From positions 1 to 64,000 of the forward strand of contig CAJPFJ010000004.1 in assembly GCA_905339155.1 (NCBI GenBank): 64,000 bases of DNA, written 5' to 3'. Every line of letters starts with the position of its first letter. Within the stretch, counting starts at the first letter, position 1. Below are positions 1 to 8,242 of the stretch, piece by piece. The notes under the pieces are model-generated. The model saw nothing but the letters and a program-made list of their open reading frames with translations. It was not told the DNA's origin and did not search any database. Made by a program: the position numbers and the translations under genes. Origin of the DNA: Methanosarcinales archaeon. GTDB lineage: Archaea > Halobacteriota > Methanosarcinia > Methanosarcinales > Methanoperedenaceae.

Positions 1-754
1 TGAAATCATCAAAGAACTCAAAAGTACTTTTTCCATTACTCAAGGAGGATGCAGACGGATTGCCATAATATATGTTCACAACGCCGTTATCAGGAACCCT
101 CACCCATACTTTGCCGGTTGCAGCGTTTTCTATCCAGTAAGGAAGTTCGATTGCATTGTTAAGGGTAAACCTGATATCTGAGAAATCGGACTTTGCATGA
201 CCGTTTAAGAAAATATGAGTTGCAGTGTTTGTACCTGCTGAATTACTCATGGTAAGTGAAAGCTGGTACGGTCGTACGCCGTCAGGAAGCGGATTATCGA
301 TTCGATACTGCCAGGCGCTGTTCCACCAGCCTGTTGCCTGGATCCCGGCGGACATTCCCATTATTCCTGCCTTTTGAACAGGACTAACTTCGCGGTATCT
401 TGTTTCCGGATGGGTTCCTGTTTGCTCTGTTACAGTCCTGTAGAATGTTATGACCTGAGGATAGGTGGAAATTGTCTCGTAGCGTTCAAAACCGATTGTT
501 ACCTCCCCTTTTGCCGTAGTTACGTTCCATTTATATGGCGCACGGTTCTTTCCCCAGTCAAGATCCCATGGGGCAGCATCATAAGCATTCGTAACATCGC
601 TGTAAGACAGTATATTTGAGATAGTCAGGTTCTTTTCAATATCTATGTAATCCGGCACAGTGATATCATATCCTTCTTCTTGTGCAGCCAGAGCCGCATG
701 TGTCAACGCTACTCCAAAATACAATAACAGGACAACTATTTTTATGAATTTCAT
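1..754 (-). CDS. secreted DUF2341-domain protein (3' part outside the window)
   Basis: This reading frame is open from an ATG at 754 to the window edge, so only about 251 N-terminal residues are visible. It begins with a signal peptide (MKFIKIVVLLLYFGVALTHA) and is preceded by AGGAGG at 763-758. Around residues 140-250 it carries the DUF2341 signature: a WNSAWQYR-like start, then DFSDIRF, LPYWIE, VWVRVP and IYYGNP. DUF2341 is a beta-sandwich domain common in archaeal and planctomycete surface proteins and often sits next to LamG or sorting-signal domains. The function is probably surface-exposed carbohydrate or protein binding, but no partner can be named. It is divergently oriented from the LUD gene at 910 with an AT-rich shared intergenic region. 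The C-terminus and any anchor cannot be seen. Confidence 0.8.
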   Translation of the reverse strand, partial: MKFIKIVVLLLYFGVALTHAALAAQEEGYDITVPDYIDIEKNLTISNILSYSDVTNAYDAAPWDLDWGKNRAPYKWNVTTAKGEVTIGFERYETISTYPQVITFYRTVTEQTGTHPETRYREVSPVQKAGIMGMSAGIQATGWWNSAWQYRIDNPLPDGVRPYQLSLTMSNSAGTNTATHIFLNGHAKSDFSDIRFTLNNAIELPYWIENAATGKVWVRVPDNGVVNIYYGNPSASSLSNGKSTFEFFDDF

Positions 755-909
755 ATTCCTCCTATCGTTCATAAAGCATAATTAATATCTATAAAGTATA
801 TATATGTTGTTTATATTAAAAAATTAATATAAGTATTATAATCATCATAAGATTAAACATATGCTTAAATAGTATAAAGCAAGAAGTAATATCCCTGATT
901 TCCCGATTT

Positions 910-2115
910 GTGAATAAAATGAACCATTCTGAAGTAAAAGCCCTGAGAAAAGCCTTCAATTCAGTTAAGGAAAGACAGGCTCAACAACTGCCCTGTGATT
1001 TTGAAGAGCGGAAAAAGAGACTTGCTTCTTCAAGGGAACTGTGTGTGGGAAATGAGGAACTTCTTGCCAGGTCTATAACCAGCCTTGAGAAAAACGGGAT
1101 GAAAGTCCACCTTGTAAAAGACAAAGAAGAAGCAGTTAATATTATCCTGGATGAACTGGATGGGGAAAAGTTCATAGTAAAATCCAAGTCCAATGTCACA
1201 AAAGAGATAGAACTTACAAAAGCGCTTGAAAAAAAAGGTTTCACCGTTGTCGAGACGGACATCGGTGACCGCATTTTGCAGATAATGAAGGCAAGCCCGT
1301 CCCATCCAACAGGTCCTGTTGCTCATCTCTCGGCAAAAGAGATAGCAAAAGGACTGTCAGGATATTATAATAGGCCTATAAAAGATGACCCGGATGAGAT
1401 CGTAAAAATCGTCAGAGAAGATGTGGTTTCAAGCATCAGTCATGCCAAAATAGGCATTACGGGGGCAAATGCCATAACCGCAGAAGAAGGCTCTATAATG
1501 ATGACCCATAATGAAGGCAACATCTATGAGGTCATGAGAAAGGAAAGACACATTGTTGTAACCTCAATAGACAAAATATACCCTGATATTGAGTCAGCCA
1601 TTAACATGCTGAAAATCCTGAGCTACAACGCCACAGGTTCGATAATTCCTTCTTTTGTTGAAATTATTAGCGGGGTGAGCAAGACGGCGGACGTGGAGAA
1701 GAAATTCATAAAAGGTGTCCATAGCCCTTCCAGGATCACAGTTATACTGGTGGATAACAGGAGGAGTGAGCTTGCAAAGAATGAGGGAGTCAGGGAATTA
1801 TTGTATTGCATTGGGTGCGGGAATTGCCTTCTCTATTGCCCCATGTACAATACAATAGGCAACGAATTCGCAAGGGACAACTATCTCGGAGGAAAAGGCA
1901 TCGCTTATCATTCGCTTTACACTAATGAGAGAGATGATAAGCTTGAGTTCTGTCTCTCGTGCGGGAAATGCAGGGAAAACTGTCCACTTGAACTTGATAT
2001 ACCTGCAATTATCAAGAAACTAAGGAGTACTGGTATCTCCTCAGAAATCTATTATTTCCTGAAATCACATTCACTCTGGTTGTATTACCAGGCTCTTCTG
2101 AGAATTAATAGATAA
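910..2115 (+). CDS. LutB/LldF-type LUD domain iron-sulfur protein
   Basis: A 401-residue protein with an N-terminal LUD (DUF162) domain, including a segment near residues 185-215 with GANAITAEEGSIMM and NEG, and a C-terminal ferredoxin-like part. The latter has two cysteine clusters, CIGCGNCLLYCP near residue 303 and CLSCGKCRENCP near residue 349, each followed by proline as expected for [4Fe-4S] ligation. In bacteria, LutB is the iron-sulfur subunit of lactate utilisation. In methanogens and ANME archaea such proteins often stand alone or near hydrogenase/HdrD-like genes, so the substrate is uncertain. No lutA or lutC neighbour is visible. The start is GTG at 910; ATG at 919 is equally possible. 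There is no clear ribosome binding site, and the TATA-like TTAAATAG near 863-870 would give a very short leader. Confidence 0.85.
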   Translation: MNKMNHSEVKALRKAFNSVKERQAQQLPCDFEERKKRLASSRELCVGNEELLARSITSLEKNGMKVHLVKDKEEAVNIILDELDGEKFIVKSKSNVTKEIELTKALEKKGFTVVETDIGDRILQIMKASPSHPTGPVAHLSAKEIAKGLSGYYNRPIKDDPDEIVKIVREDVVSSISHAKIGITGANAITAEEGSIMMTHNEGNIYEVMRKERHIVVTSIDKIYPDIESAINMLKILSYNATGSIIPSFVEIISGVSKTADVEKKFIKGVHSPSRITVILVDNRRSELAKNEGVRELLYCIGCGNCLLYCPMYNTIGNEFARDNYLGGKGIAYHSLYTNERDDKLEFCLSCGKCRENCPLELDIPAIIKKLRSTGISSEIYYFLKSHSLWLYYQALLRINR

Positions 2116-2196
2116 AAGTGAATAAATGGTTCGATCGGGATATTACCAATGTTTATTAAAAATCAATTTATTATCTTCGTTATATATATATGCAAT

Positions 2197-3255
2197 CTAA
2201 TTATTTATAATTTCCCTAATCTTTTCACAGGCAAATCCATTCCCAAATATGTCCTTCTTTCTATCACGTGGCTTAAATTCATTCAATGCTTTAACAATCT
2301 TCTTACTGTCTGCCCCAACCAACACATTCCATCCATCCCCAAGAGTTTCCACCCATTCTGTATTCATCCGAAGTGTGATACACGGCACTTCAAGCATATA
2401 TGCTTCTTTTTGAATCCCGCCCGAATCGGTCAGTATCTTCTCAGCGTCACCCATGAGCCTGAGCATATCCAGATATCCAACAGGCTGGATCAATTTCACA
2501 TTCGAAGGTATATTATCCCAGATCCCGTATTCTCTCATGTACTTCATTGTCCTTGGATGGACCGGGAACACTGTAATTTTACCCGACTGGCCAAGAGCTT
2601 CGATAATATTGCTCATGCTATCCTTACTATCCGTATTGCCTGGCCGATGCACTGTAATTACTACATACTTTCCCTTCTCAAGTTCCAGTTCTTCTAATAT
2701 CCGAGATTTTTCCCTGGCCACTTTCCAATTATACTCAAGCGCATCCATCATAACATCTCCCACCAGATGGACGCCTTCGGTGATACCCTCCTTGCCCAGG
2801 TTGTCTATTGCCGTCTGTGTCGGGCATAACAATAAATCAGAAACTTGGTCACTGAGTATTCTATTAATCTCCTCAGGCATCCTCCTATCAAAACTACGCA
2901 GTCCTGCTTCAACATGTGCCAGTTTGATATGAAGCTTTGAGGCAGCCAGCCCTCCTGCAAGAGTGGAGTTAGTGTCACCGTACACCAGCACCATTTCAGG
3001 CTTCTCTTTCAGGAACACTTTTTCAATCTCGATGAGCATCTTTCCTGTCTGCTCGCCCTGATTGCCAGAGCCGATTCCGAGATTGTAATCCGGCTTCGGA
3101 ATATTTAGCTCCTCAAAGAATATATCTGACATCTCATGGTCATAGTGCTGCCCCGTATGTATCAAAATTTCTTCATGTTCTGTCCTCAATTCTCTGGAAA
3201 GCGGCGCACACTTGATGAACTGTGGGCGAGCACCCACGATTGATGCGATTTTCAT
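2197..3255 (-). CDS. UDP-N-acetylglucosamine 2-epimerase family protein (WecB/WbpI type)
   Basis: A 352-residue protein of normal family length. It shows the hallmark motifs GARPQFIK, HTGQHYD, YGDTNSTLAGGL, HVEAGLRSFDRRMPEE(I)NR, VHRPGNTD and DSGGIQKEA. The family interconverts UDP-GlcNAc and UDP-ManNAc or their 3-acetamido uronic acid derivatives. Its ATG overlaps the stop of the upstream acetyltransferase (TAATG at 3257-3253). The pair is therefore almost certainly cotranscribed and acts on the same nucleotide sugar. An acetyltransferase of the WbpD class makes UDP-GlcNAc(3NAc)A, the substrate of a WbpI-type epimerase, so this copy may be WbpI-like rather than plain WecB (inference). The product would feed N-glycans or S-layer glycans. 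TAG-free AT-rich DNA follows the stop. Confidence 0.9.
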   Translation of the reverse strand: MKIASIVGARPQFIKCAPLSRELRTEHEEILIHTGQHYDHEMSDIFFEELNIPKPDYNLGIGSGNQGEQTGKMLIEIEKVFLKEKPEMVLVYGDTNSTLAGGLAASKLHIKLAHVEAGLRSFDRRMPEEINRILSDQVSDLLLCPTQTAIDNLGKEGITEGVHLVGDVMMDALEYNWKVAREKSRILEELELEKGKYVVITVHRPGNTDSKDSMSNIIEALGQSGKITVFPVHPRTMKYMREYGIWDNIPSNVKLIQPVGYLDMLRLMGDAEKILTDSGGIQKEAYMLEVPCITLRMNTEWVETLGDGWNVLVGADSKKIVKALNEFKPRDRKKDIFGNGFACEKIREIINN

Positions 3256-3857
3256 TATTCGATCACCAGACTAAAGCTGTCAAATACTATTTCAACGTTT
3301 TTTCCGCATTCACATTCATATATAACCTTCTCCCCTTCACTTTCTTTGACCTGGTTCAATCTCTTTCCGCAGTAGCAGATATAACCTTTCAACCGTGCAG
3401 GATTTCCAAATACAAGACCAAAAGGCGGAACATCTTTTGTGACTACACTCCCTGCTCCTACCATTGCATAATCACCGATTGTTACACCGCAAATAATTGT
3501 AGAATTAGCACCAATGCTCGATCCTTTCTTAACAATAGTCGTAACTATTTTTTCATCGCCCCAGATAAATGCCCTCGGGTAGAGATCATTTGTAAAAACC
3601 ACAGAAGGCCCCACAAAAACATCATCCTGTATTTGGACTCCTTTATATATCGAAACGAAATTCTGGATTTTTACATTATCCCCTACTTCAACCCCTGTAT
3701 CAATATAAACGCTTTTACCTATATTACAATTCTTCCCGATACTTGCACCTTCCCTTATATGGACAAAATGCCATATTTTCGACCCATCTCCAATATCATT
3801 ACTTTCCACAATAGCAGTCTGATGCTTAAAAAAGGTCATTTTATTTATATTCATCAT
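3255..3857 (-). CDS. hexapeptide-repeat N-acetyltransferase, WbpD/WlbB-like
   Basis: A 200-residue left-handed beta-helix protein: hexapeptide [LIV]-G-x4 repeats run from about residue 15 to 150 (IGDGSKIWHFVHIREGASIG, IGKNCNIGKSVYI, VGDNVKIQNFVSIYKGVQI, IGANSTIICGVTIG, VGAGSVVTKDV). The start of this series, with IWHFVHI, is typical of WbpD/WlbB UDP-2-acetamido-3-amino-glucuronate N-acetyltransferases. After NPARLKGYI the protein ends in a small two-CxC zinc-ribbon-like tail (CYCGKRL and CECGK). The gene is first in a two-gene operon with the 2-epimerase, overlapping by one base. Together they fit synthesis of a diacetamido uronic acid sugar for surface glycoproteins, as known from Methanococcus N-glycans. 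The start at 3857 (MMNINKM) has a second ATG three bases in and a third six codons later; the exact start is uncertain. Confidence 0.85.
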   Translation of the reverse strand: MMNINKMTFFKHQTAIVESNDIGDGSKIWHFVHIREGASIGKNCNIGKSVYIDTGVEVGDNVKIQNFVSIYKGVQIQDDVFVGPSVVFTNDLYPRAFIWGDEKIVTTIVKKGSSIGANSTIICGVTIGDYAMVGAGSVVTKDVPPFGLVFGNPARLKGYICYCGKRLNQVKESEGEKVIYECECGKNVEIVFDSFSLVIE

Positions 3858-4011
3858 ATCACTTATGTAATCACTATATAATGTCTAATAATAAAGTCTT
3901 TTTCTTCCTCAAAATATACATTATGATCATTAACATGTTATGAGCATAATGATTATATATATATTAATTTGAAGATAATATATAAATAGAATAAAGAAGT
4001 TGTTATAAATT

Positions 4012-4626
4012 ATGAAATGGAAATTTATTGGAATTTTATTGATTTCGATTTTCTTGCTGGGTTTGGCAGGTATCGCTATCACGAAAGGGTTTGCAACGGA
4101 TGAGAGAATTAATGTCCTTAATACTGATGAACAAAGGTTAGAAATTTCCCCAACAGTTAATGTGGACAATTCAGGAATTCAGACCACAGGATTACAAACA
4201 ATGGTAGAATCCCCGGCAACTGGATTGAAATTCTCCGGAGAAGTAGTGAGCTGTACTATTAATACCGATGTTGGGCAAAAAATCGACCTGAGATTGAGTA
4301 ATCTGGATGTAGAGAACCAGTCGATTAGCGTTTATCCATTAAATACAACAATAGAGTTGTTGAAAAATACTATATTAAGGATAGACCTTGCTCTTCCCTA
4401 TGGGGTTTCTTCGTTAATACTGGAATCCAGTAATGGAGAGGCGTTGACAGTAGGGGTGCCTCCTTGTATTAGTGGCGGTTGGAGCGGCAGCAGTTCTCAA
4501 AGTAGCTTTTCCAGCTCAACTGAAGTCAACAATCCACCTCCACCAGTTCCGGAATTATCCACAATAGCGCTAACAGGACTGGGAATCTTTGGCTTAATAT
4601 TAATTATTAGCAGAAGTAAGCAATGA
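4012..4626 (+). CDS. secreted protein with PEF-CTERM-like sorting signal
   Basis: A 204-residue secreted protein. An N-terminal hydrophobic signal (residues 5-25) leads to a beta-rich region of unknown function, then a low-complexity Gly/Ser/Pro linker (GGWSGSSSQSSFSS, NNPPPPV). It ends in a tripartite tail: PELSTIALTGLG, a hydrophobic helix and a short basic end SRSKQ. This is the layout of PEF-CTERM proteins, except that the canonical phenylalanine is leucine. PEF-CTERM tails are the predicted substrates of ArtC-type archaeosortases, and an archaeosortase lies 3 kb downstream. I infer that this is a cognate substrate that is cut and relinked at the cell surface. A TATA-like AATATATAAATAG lies at 3978-3990, giving a leaderless or very short leader. 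Confidence 0.75.
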   Translation: MKWKFIGILLISIFLLGLAGIAITKGFATDERINVLNTDEQRLEISPTVNVDNSGIQTTGLQTMVESPATGLKFSGEVVSCTINTDVGQKIDLRLSNLDVENQSISVYPLNTTIELLKNTILRIDLALPYGVSSLILESSNGEALTVGVPPCISGGWSGSSSQSSFSSSTEVNNPPPPVPELSTIALTGLGIFGLILIISRSKQ

Positions 4627-4756
4627 ACTTCTGCATAATTTTTTTCAGATTCTTCATCTCCTTAAATTCGTTGTATGGTGTTCATTAACATAACTTAAAT
4701 ATATATATGTTGGATACAATAAAGATAAATCAAAAATAATTAACAGGTGAAATCTT

Positions 4757-5617
4757 TTGAAGAAATCTTTAAGACTTCAGTCAGATCTTATATTGATATT
4801 TATATGGACCATTCTTGCAATTGCGTTTATGGTCATTCCTTCATTGAATGAGGTCTTCATAAGAAATATTCTAATTCTACCTATTATCCTTTTTATCCCT
4901 GGTTATGTCTTGATAGCTGCCATCTTCCCAAAAAAGGAAGGATTGGACAATATCGAGCGACTGGCTTTGAGCTTTGGTCTTAGCGTCGCAATGGTCTCAC
5001 TTCTTGGTCTGTCGCTTAAATTTATCTTCGGGAAAGGATTACTTCATTTGCTGCTATCCCTCTGTCTGTTAACTATTATCCTAATCGTATTTGCCGCTTA
5101 TCGAAGGATGAAATTGCCTCATGAAGAAAGGTTTTACATTCCTTTCCATCGGGTGCAAGAACTTCTTAAAGAGGAGCTGAATATTCCAAAGAGCAAAACC
5201 GATAGGATCATTACCGCGATTTTGATTTTCTCAATTGTGCTTGCGATAGGCATGCTGTATTTTGTCATCACCGTACCCAAGATAGGAGAGAAGTTCACCG
5301 AGTTTTACATCCTTGGACTTGACGGCAAAGCTGATAAATATCCTTCTGTACTTCAATACAATTCTCCCACCAATATTCTTGTAGGAGTAGTGAACCACGA
5401 GTACGTTTCGACCAATTATACGGTCCGGATTGCCCTCGATAATGATACCCTGACTGATAGATTGTTATTTCTGGATCACAATATGACATGGGAAAATAAT
5501 GTTTCCTTTGTACCAGATAAGTACGGTACTGATATGAAACTTAAGTTATGGTTGTTCAAAGAAGATAATTTCACTGCTCCTTATCGTGAACTGTATATGT
5601 GGGTAACTGTGAAATAA
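4757..5617 (+). CDS. DUF1616 family membrane protein
   Basis: A 286-residue protein with four N-terminal membrane segments (about residues 10-30, 38-58, 75-95, 100-115), a fifth near 155-178 and a C-terminal extracellular beta domain. The segment ILFIPGYVLIAAIFPKKEGL followed by ERLALSFGLS is the DUF1616 hallmark. The ectodomain begins FTEFYILGLDGKADKYP and contains VGVVNHE and VRIAL, a pattern shared with the protein at 8243-9400. The start is a TTG at 4757 with AGGTGA eight bases upstream; no ATG fits. The gene is the first of three plus-strand genes in the archaeosortase neighbourhood. DUF1616 proteins often occur beside archaeosortases and glycosyltransferases; a role in surface glycoprotein processing is inferred and the molecular function is unknown. 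Confidence 0.8.
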   Translation: MKKSLRLQSDLILIFIWTILAIAFMVIPSLNEVFIRNILILPIILFIPGYVLIAAIFPKKEGLDNIERLALSFGLSVAMVSLLGLSLKFIFGKGLLHLLLSLCLLTIILIVFAAYRRMKLPHEERFYIPFHRVQELLKEELNIPKSKTDRIITAILIFSIVLAIGMLYFVITVPKIGEKFTEFYILGLDGKADKYPSVLQYNSPTNILVGVVNHEYVSTNYTVRIALDNDTLTDRLLFLDHNMTWENNVSFVPDKYGTDMKLKLWLFKEDNFTAPYRELYMWVTVK

Positions 5618-5636
5618 TAACAATCATTGAGGTCAA

Positions 5637-6428
5637 ATGTCCATCAGGAATAATCTCTCAAAAAGCTTAACAAATGTAAATGTGGGAATATATCTTTCTG
5701 TTCTGGGTGTAATCGCAGGAGAGGTGCTGTTGTTCCTGGGCTATGTGTATCCAGGCCTGGCAGTCCATATTATCAACATTCAGGCGATAACTATCGCAAT
5801 TATTCTGGGCAATTTTTCACCCGGAACAAAAAATGTTCTACAGAGTTTGCTATTGCCATTGCAAATGAGGATAATAAATCTTGCTATGCCACTGTTCTTC
5901 ACAATAACATTACTCTGGTATACTCTCGTTTATGGTGTTATGTATATATCCATCTACTATGTTACAAAAAATCAAAATATTACATCAAAAGAAATTGGTA
6001 TTAATTTTAAGCATTGGTATATTTACTTTCCAGCAGCCCTCCTGATCGGTATTGCAATGGCAATGCTGGAGTTTCAAATATTGCATCCAACTCCACTTAT
6101 ATCGGATATGAAATTACAGAACCTTTTTTTCATATCCATGGTCATGTTCGTTTTTGTAGGGGCTGTTGAAGAATTGATATTCAGATCAATACTGCTAACC
6201 AGACTTGAGAAAATGTTTGGAATGTTCAAAAGTTTATTTCTCAGTTCTCTTTTGTTCGGGATTATGCATTCAGGTTACGGGCTTGTTTCCGAAGTCGTTT
6301 TTGCTACATTCTTCGGATTTGTTCTGGGTTTCATATTTCAGAAGACGAGAAGTTTCCCCTTTATCCTGTTGATCCACGGTACAGCTAACGTGCTTCTGTA
6401 TGGAATCTTACCTATACTAACATTATGA
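5637..6428 (+). CDS. CPBP family intramembrane glutamic metalloprotease
   Basis: A 263-residue polytopic membrane protein with about eight hydrophobic segments. The C-terminal half carries the CPBP/Abi (CAAX protease) motifs: EELIFRSILLTRLEK (motif 1, EExxxR), FGIMHSGYG (motif 2, with histidine) and LLIHGTAN (motif 3, with His and Asn). These are the catalytic residues of Rce1-like intramembrane proteases, so the enzyme should be active. It follows the DUF1616 gene by 19 bases with the ribosome binding site GAGGTC just before the ATG at 5637, and is probably cotranscribed. Its 3' end overlaps by 17 bases the convergent small gene at 6412-6645. Some CPBP proteins accompany sortase-like systems; a link to the archaeosortase here is inferred from position only. 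Confidence 0.85.
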   Translation: MSIRNNLSKSLTNVNVGIYLSVLGVIAGEVLLFLGYVYPGLAVHIINIQAITIAIILGNFSPGTKNVLQSLLLPLQMRIINLAMPLFFTITLLWYTLVYGVMYISIYYVTKNQNITSKEIGINFKHWYIYFPAALLIGIAMAMLEFQILHPTPLISDMKLQNLFFISMVMFVFVGAVEELIFRSILLTRLEKMFGMFKSLFLSSLLFGIMHSGYGLVSEVVFATFFGFVLGFIFQKTRSFPFILLIHGTANVLLYGILPILTL

Positions 6429-6645
6429 TCTTTAAGAGCACAATAGCTGCAAATGTTATAAGAAGCGAGCTTGTGCAGATATTTAGTGTGCTTGATGCCC
6501 ATTTGTTCCAGTATTTTGAATCCGAAACCAGAAGGGCTATGGAAAGAGAAACAACAAGAGATACTGCTGCTATTGTCCCTCCCTGTGTGATGACATCCAC
6601 TGTAAAGGGGATCTGTACATTTGATATCGCTGCAACCATGCTCAT
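6412..6645 (-). CDS. small two-helix membrane protein, last gene of archaeosortase operon
   Basis: A 77-residue protein with two predicted membrane helices (about residues 22-42 and 55-75) joined by a short polar loop (SDSKYWNKWASS). I do not recognise a family. I prefer this strand over the overlapping plus-strand frame at 6425-6667 because it has an AGAGGTT ribosome binding site 12-18 bases before the ATG at 6645, a protein-like composition and two coherent helices. It also sits 26 bases after the EpsI-like gene in the same orientation. The plus frame has no ribosome binding site and reads like a shadow. It is probably an accessory of the archaeosortase/EpsI unit. Confidence 0.6.
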   Translation of the reverse strand: MSMVAAISNVQIPFTVDVITQGGTIAAVSLVVSLSIALLVSDSKYWNKWASSTLNICTSSLLITFAAIVLLKIIMLV

Positions 6646-6671
6646 AATTTTATATAACCTCTTTTGAATAT

Positions 6672-7460
6672 TTAGTTATTTCTCCTCATGCCTGCGAACA
6701 CAAGACCGACAGGTACTAATATTGCAAGGACCATTGCTGCTATGCCGATATTTCCATATTTATTATTTATGTCCTCTGCTACTGTTATTGTTTCCGGGTC
6801 AGCCTGTTTATACATAGTGTAGAATAATTCTTTTTCTACGAAATCTTTGATGGAATTGAATGCAGCTGTTTCGTTAGATATTACTGGCGCTGTAATTCGT
6901 ATCATTGAGACTGAATCGTTTTCCCCGAATTTCTTGAACATGAACCAGTAAACCATAATCTGTCTTTGGTTGGGTTTGCTATAATCCAGCCTTAATGCAT
7001 ATAATTTTGTAAAGGGGTTATCACCATCAGCTATCTTGAACTGGGTAATGCTTTCGTTATCGATATTCCAGGCCCCCAGACATATTTTTTGATCATGAAA
7101 GCTCGCCCCGACCTTGCTATTTATTATATCCATCCAGAGATAACTTCCATTGTTTTTAATGTATTTCCTGCTAAGAATTATGTCGGCCTTTAACAATTTA
7201 TAAACATCTTCGCCATATCTGAAATCATAACCTTTCCAATCTCCAAGTACTTTCGGAAAAGCCTGCAAATCCTCTTTGTTGTTATATTCATATGCAGTCT
7301 TCACAAACAGGCGATTTTCTGTTTCACCCCAATAGACCGTATCTGCTATCGTAAAATCTGCAATATCCTTCGGAGAGAGAAGGAAAACAACGATATATGA
7401 AAACAGGATTATACCTATCATTATTAGAATATTTTTTTGAATCGCAGCCGTCCGAAACAC
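6672..7460 (-). CDS. exosortase-associated EpsI-like (DUF3485) protein
   Basis: A 262-residue protein with an N-terminal membrane helix (residues 11-32), an extracellular domain and a C-terminal helix (about 238-257) followed by RRNN. The ectodomain has KVLGDWKGYDFR, the segment SFHDQKICLGAWNI and LRLDYSKPNQRQIMVYWFMF, which match the EpsI/DUF3485 pattern in which a histidine and cysteine lie in a H..E/D..CxP-like region before the YW motif. EpsI domains are fused to or adjacent to exosortases and archaeosortases in polysaccharide and sorting loci. The GTG start at 7460 overlaps the archaeosortase end by 37 bases. An ATG at 7421, just after the archaeosortase stop, would still leave a membrane anchor and is an alternative start. 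Confidence 0.75.
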   Translation of the reverse strand: MFRTAAIQKNILIMIGIILFSYIVVFLLSPKDIADFTIADTVYWGETENRLFVKTAYEYNNKEDLQAFPKVLGDWKGYDFRYGEDVYKLLKADIILSRKYIKNNGSYLWMDIINSKVGASFHDQKICLGAWNIDNESITQFKIADGDNPFTKLYALRLDYSKPNQRQIMVYWFMFKKFGENDSVSMIRITAPVISNETAAFNSIKDFVEKELFYTMYKQADPETITVAEDINNKYGNIGIAAMVLAILVPVGLVFAGMRRNN

Positions 7461-8239
7461 CTCCCAACAAGGAATAGCCCTAGCAGGGCAACACCGAATA
7501 GAAGAAGGCTTGAAAAGTCGTGGAAATAGTTGATAGCTGCCTCCTGACCATATATATTTGCAACTATAAGGATCGAAGTGATCCTTAGAATATTTCCTGC
7601 GAAAGCTAATGGTATTGTGGATATGAGTACTGTGGCTTTCATTAAATTACTTCCCTCTAAAATATAGGCAAATATTATTCCAATTGTGAATAGGGAGATC
7701 ATAGAATTAATTCCACTACACTCGGCTCCAACTTCAAATGCCCCTGATGACATTTTAAGTGTAAGTCCCTCCCTTATAGTTGGTATCCCGATGAAATTTG
7801 CCACATTGGCGACTGAGAATACTGAAATTGTCTGGGCGGGAGACACTATCATATAAACAAAAGGCAATGGTATCATCAATACCAGGAAAAGGAATGGAAA
7901 CCTTATCTTTTTCATAAATTCCCAACCATAAAGATAGATAATCGCCCCTGCGATCGTTATTAAAAGAGATATCCCTGACAAAAAGCGTATTGTCCATAAA
8001 ACACTTATCCCCTGAATTATGATACCTGCTGCAAATATTATAAGACCATTCTCAGATGGCTTCTTTTCCATAGTTGAAAGCTCTTTTCTAATATTCCAGA
8101 CAAGATATCCTGATATTAGCGGAACAAGTAGCCCGTGTGAATAGTATTCATTATGAATCCATGATTCTAAAAGCCAGCTAATCGTATTATAATAGAAAAT
8201 CAATACTATTGGAATAAAAATTAACAAGGCGTAATTCAT
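7424..8239 (-). CDS. archaeosortase (exosortase/archaeosortase family transpeptidase)
   Basis: A 271-residue polytopic membrane protein with about eight helices. The three catalytic residues of the family are visible: cysteine in GAECSGINSM (near residue 173), arginine in AGNILRITSI (near 216) and histidine in INYFHDFSS (near 240). The segment YYSHGLLVPLISGYLVW near residue 33 is also typical of exosortases and archaeosortases. These enzymes cleave C-terminal sorting signals of surface proteins and, by inference, attach them to lipid. The nearest candidate substrate is the PEF-CTERM-like protein at 4012, so an ArtC-type assignment is likely. The gene lies between a DUF1616-ectodomain-like protein (3-base gap) and the EpsI-like gene (overlap). 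The PGF-CTERM protein at 42698 belongs to the ArtA class and would need another enzyme. Confidence 0.9.
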   Translation of the reverse strand: MNYALLIFIPIVLIFYYNTISWLLESWIHNEYYSHGLLVPLISGYLVWNIRKELSTMEKKPSENGLIIFAAGIIIQGISVLWTIRFLSGISLLITIAGAIIYLYGWEFMKKIRFPFLFLVLMIPLPFVYMIVSPAQTISVFSVANVANFIGIPTIREGLTLKMSSGAFEVGAECSGINSMISLFTIGIIFAYILEGSNLMKATVLISTIPLAFAGNILRITSILIVANIYGQEAAINYFHDFSSLLLFGVALLGLFLVGRCFGRLRFKKIF

Positions 8240-8242
8240 TTT

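Noticed and set aside
374-619. 81-residue plus-strand frame
   Set aside because: It lies antisense to the DUF2341 gene, has no ribosome binding site and reads as low-quality sequence.
6425-6667. 80-residue plus-strand frame over the 77-residue gene
   Set aside because: No ribosome binding site, and the minus-strand frame has one and two membrane helices.
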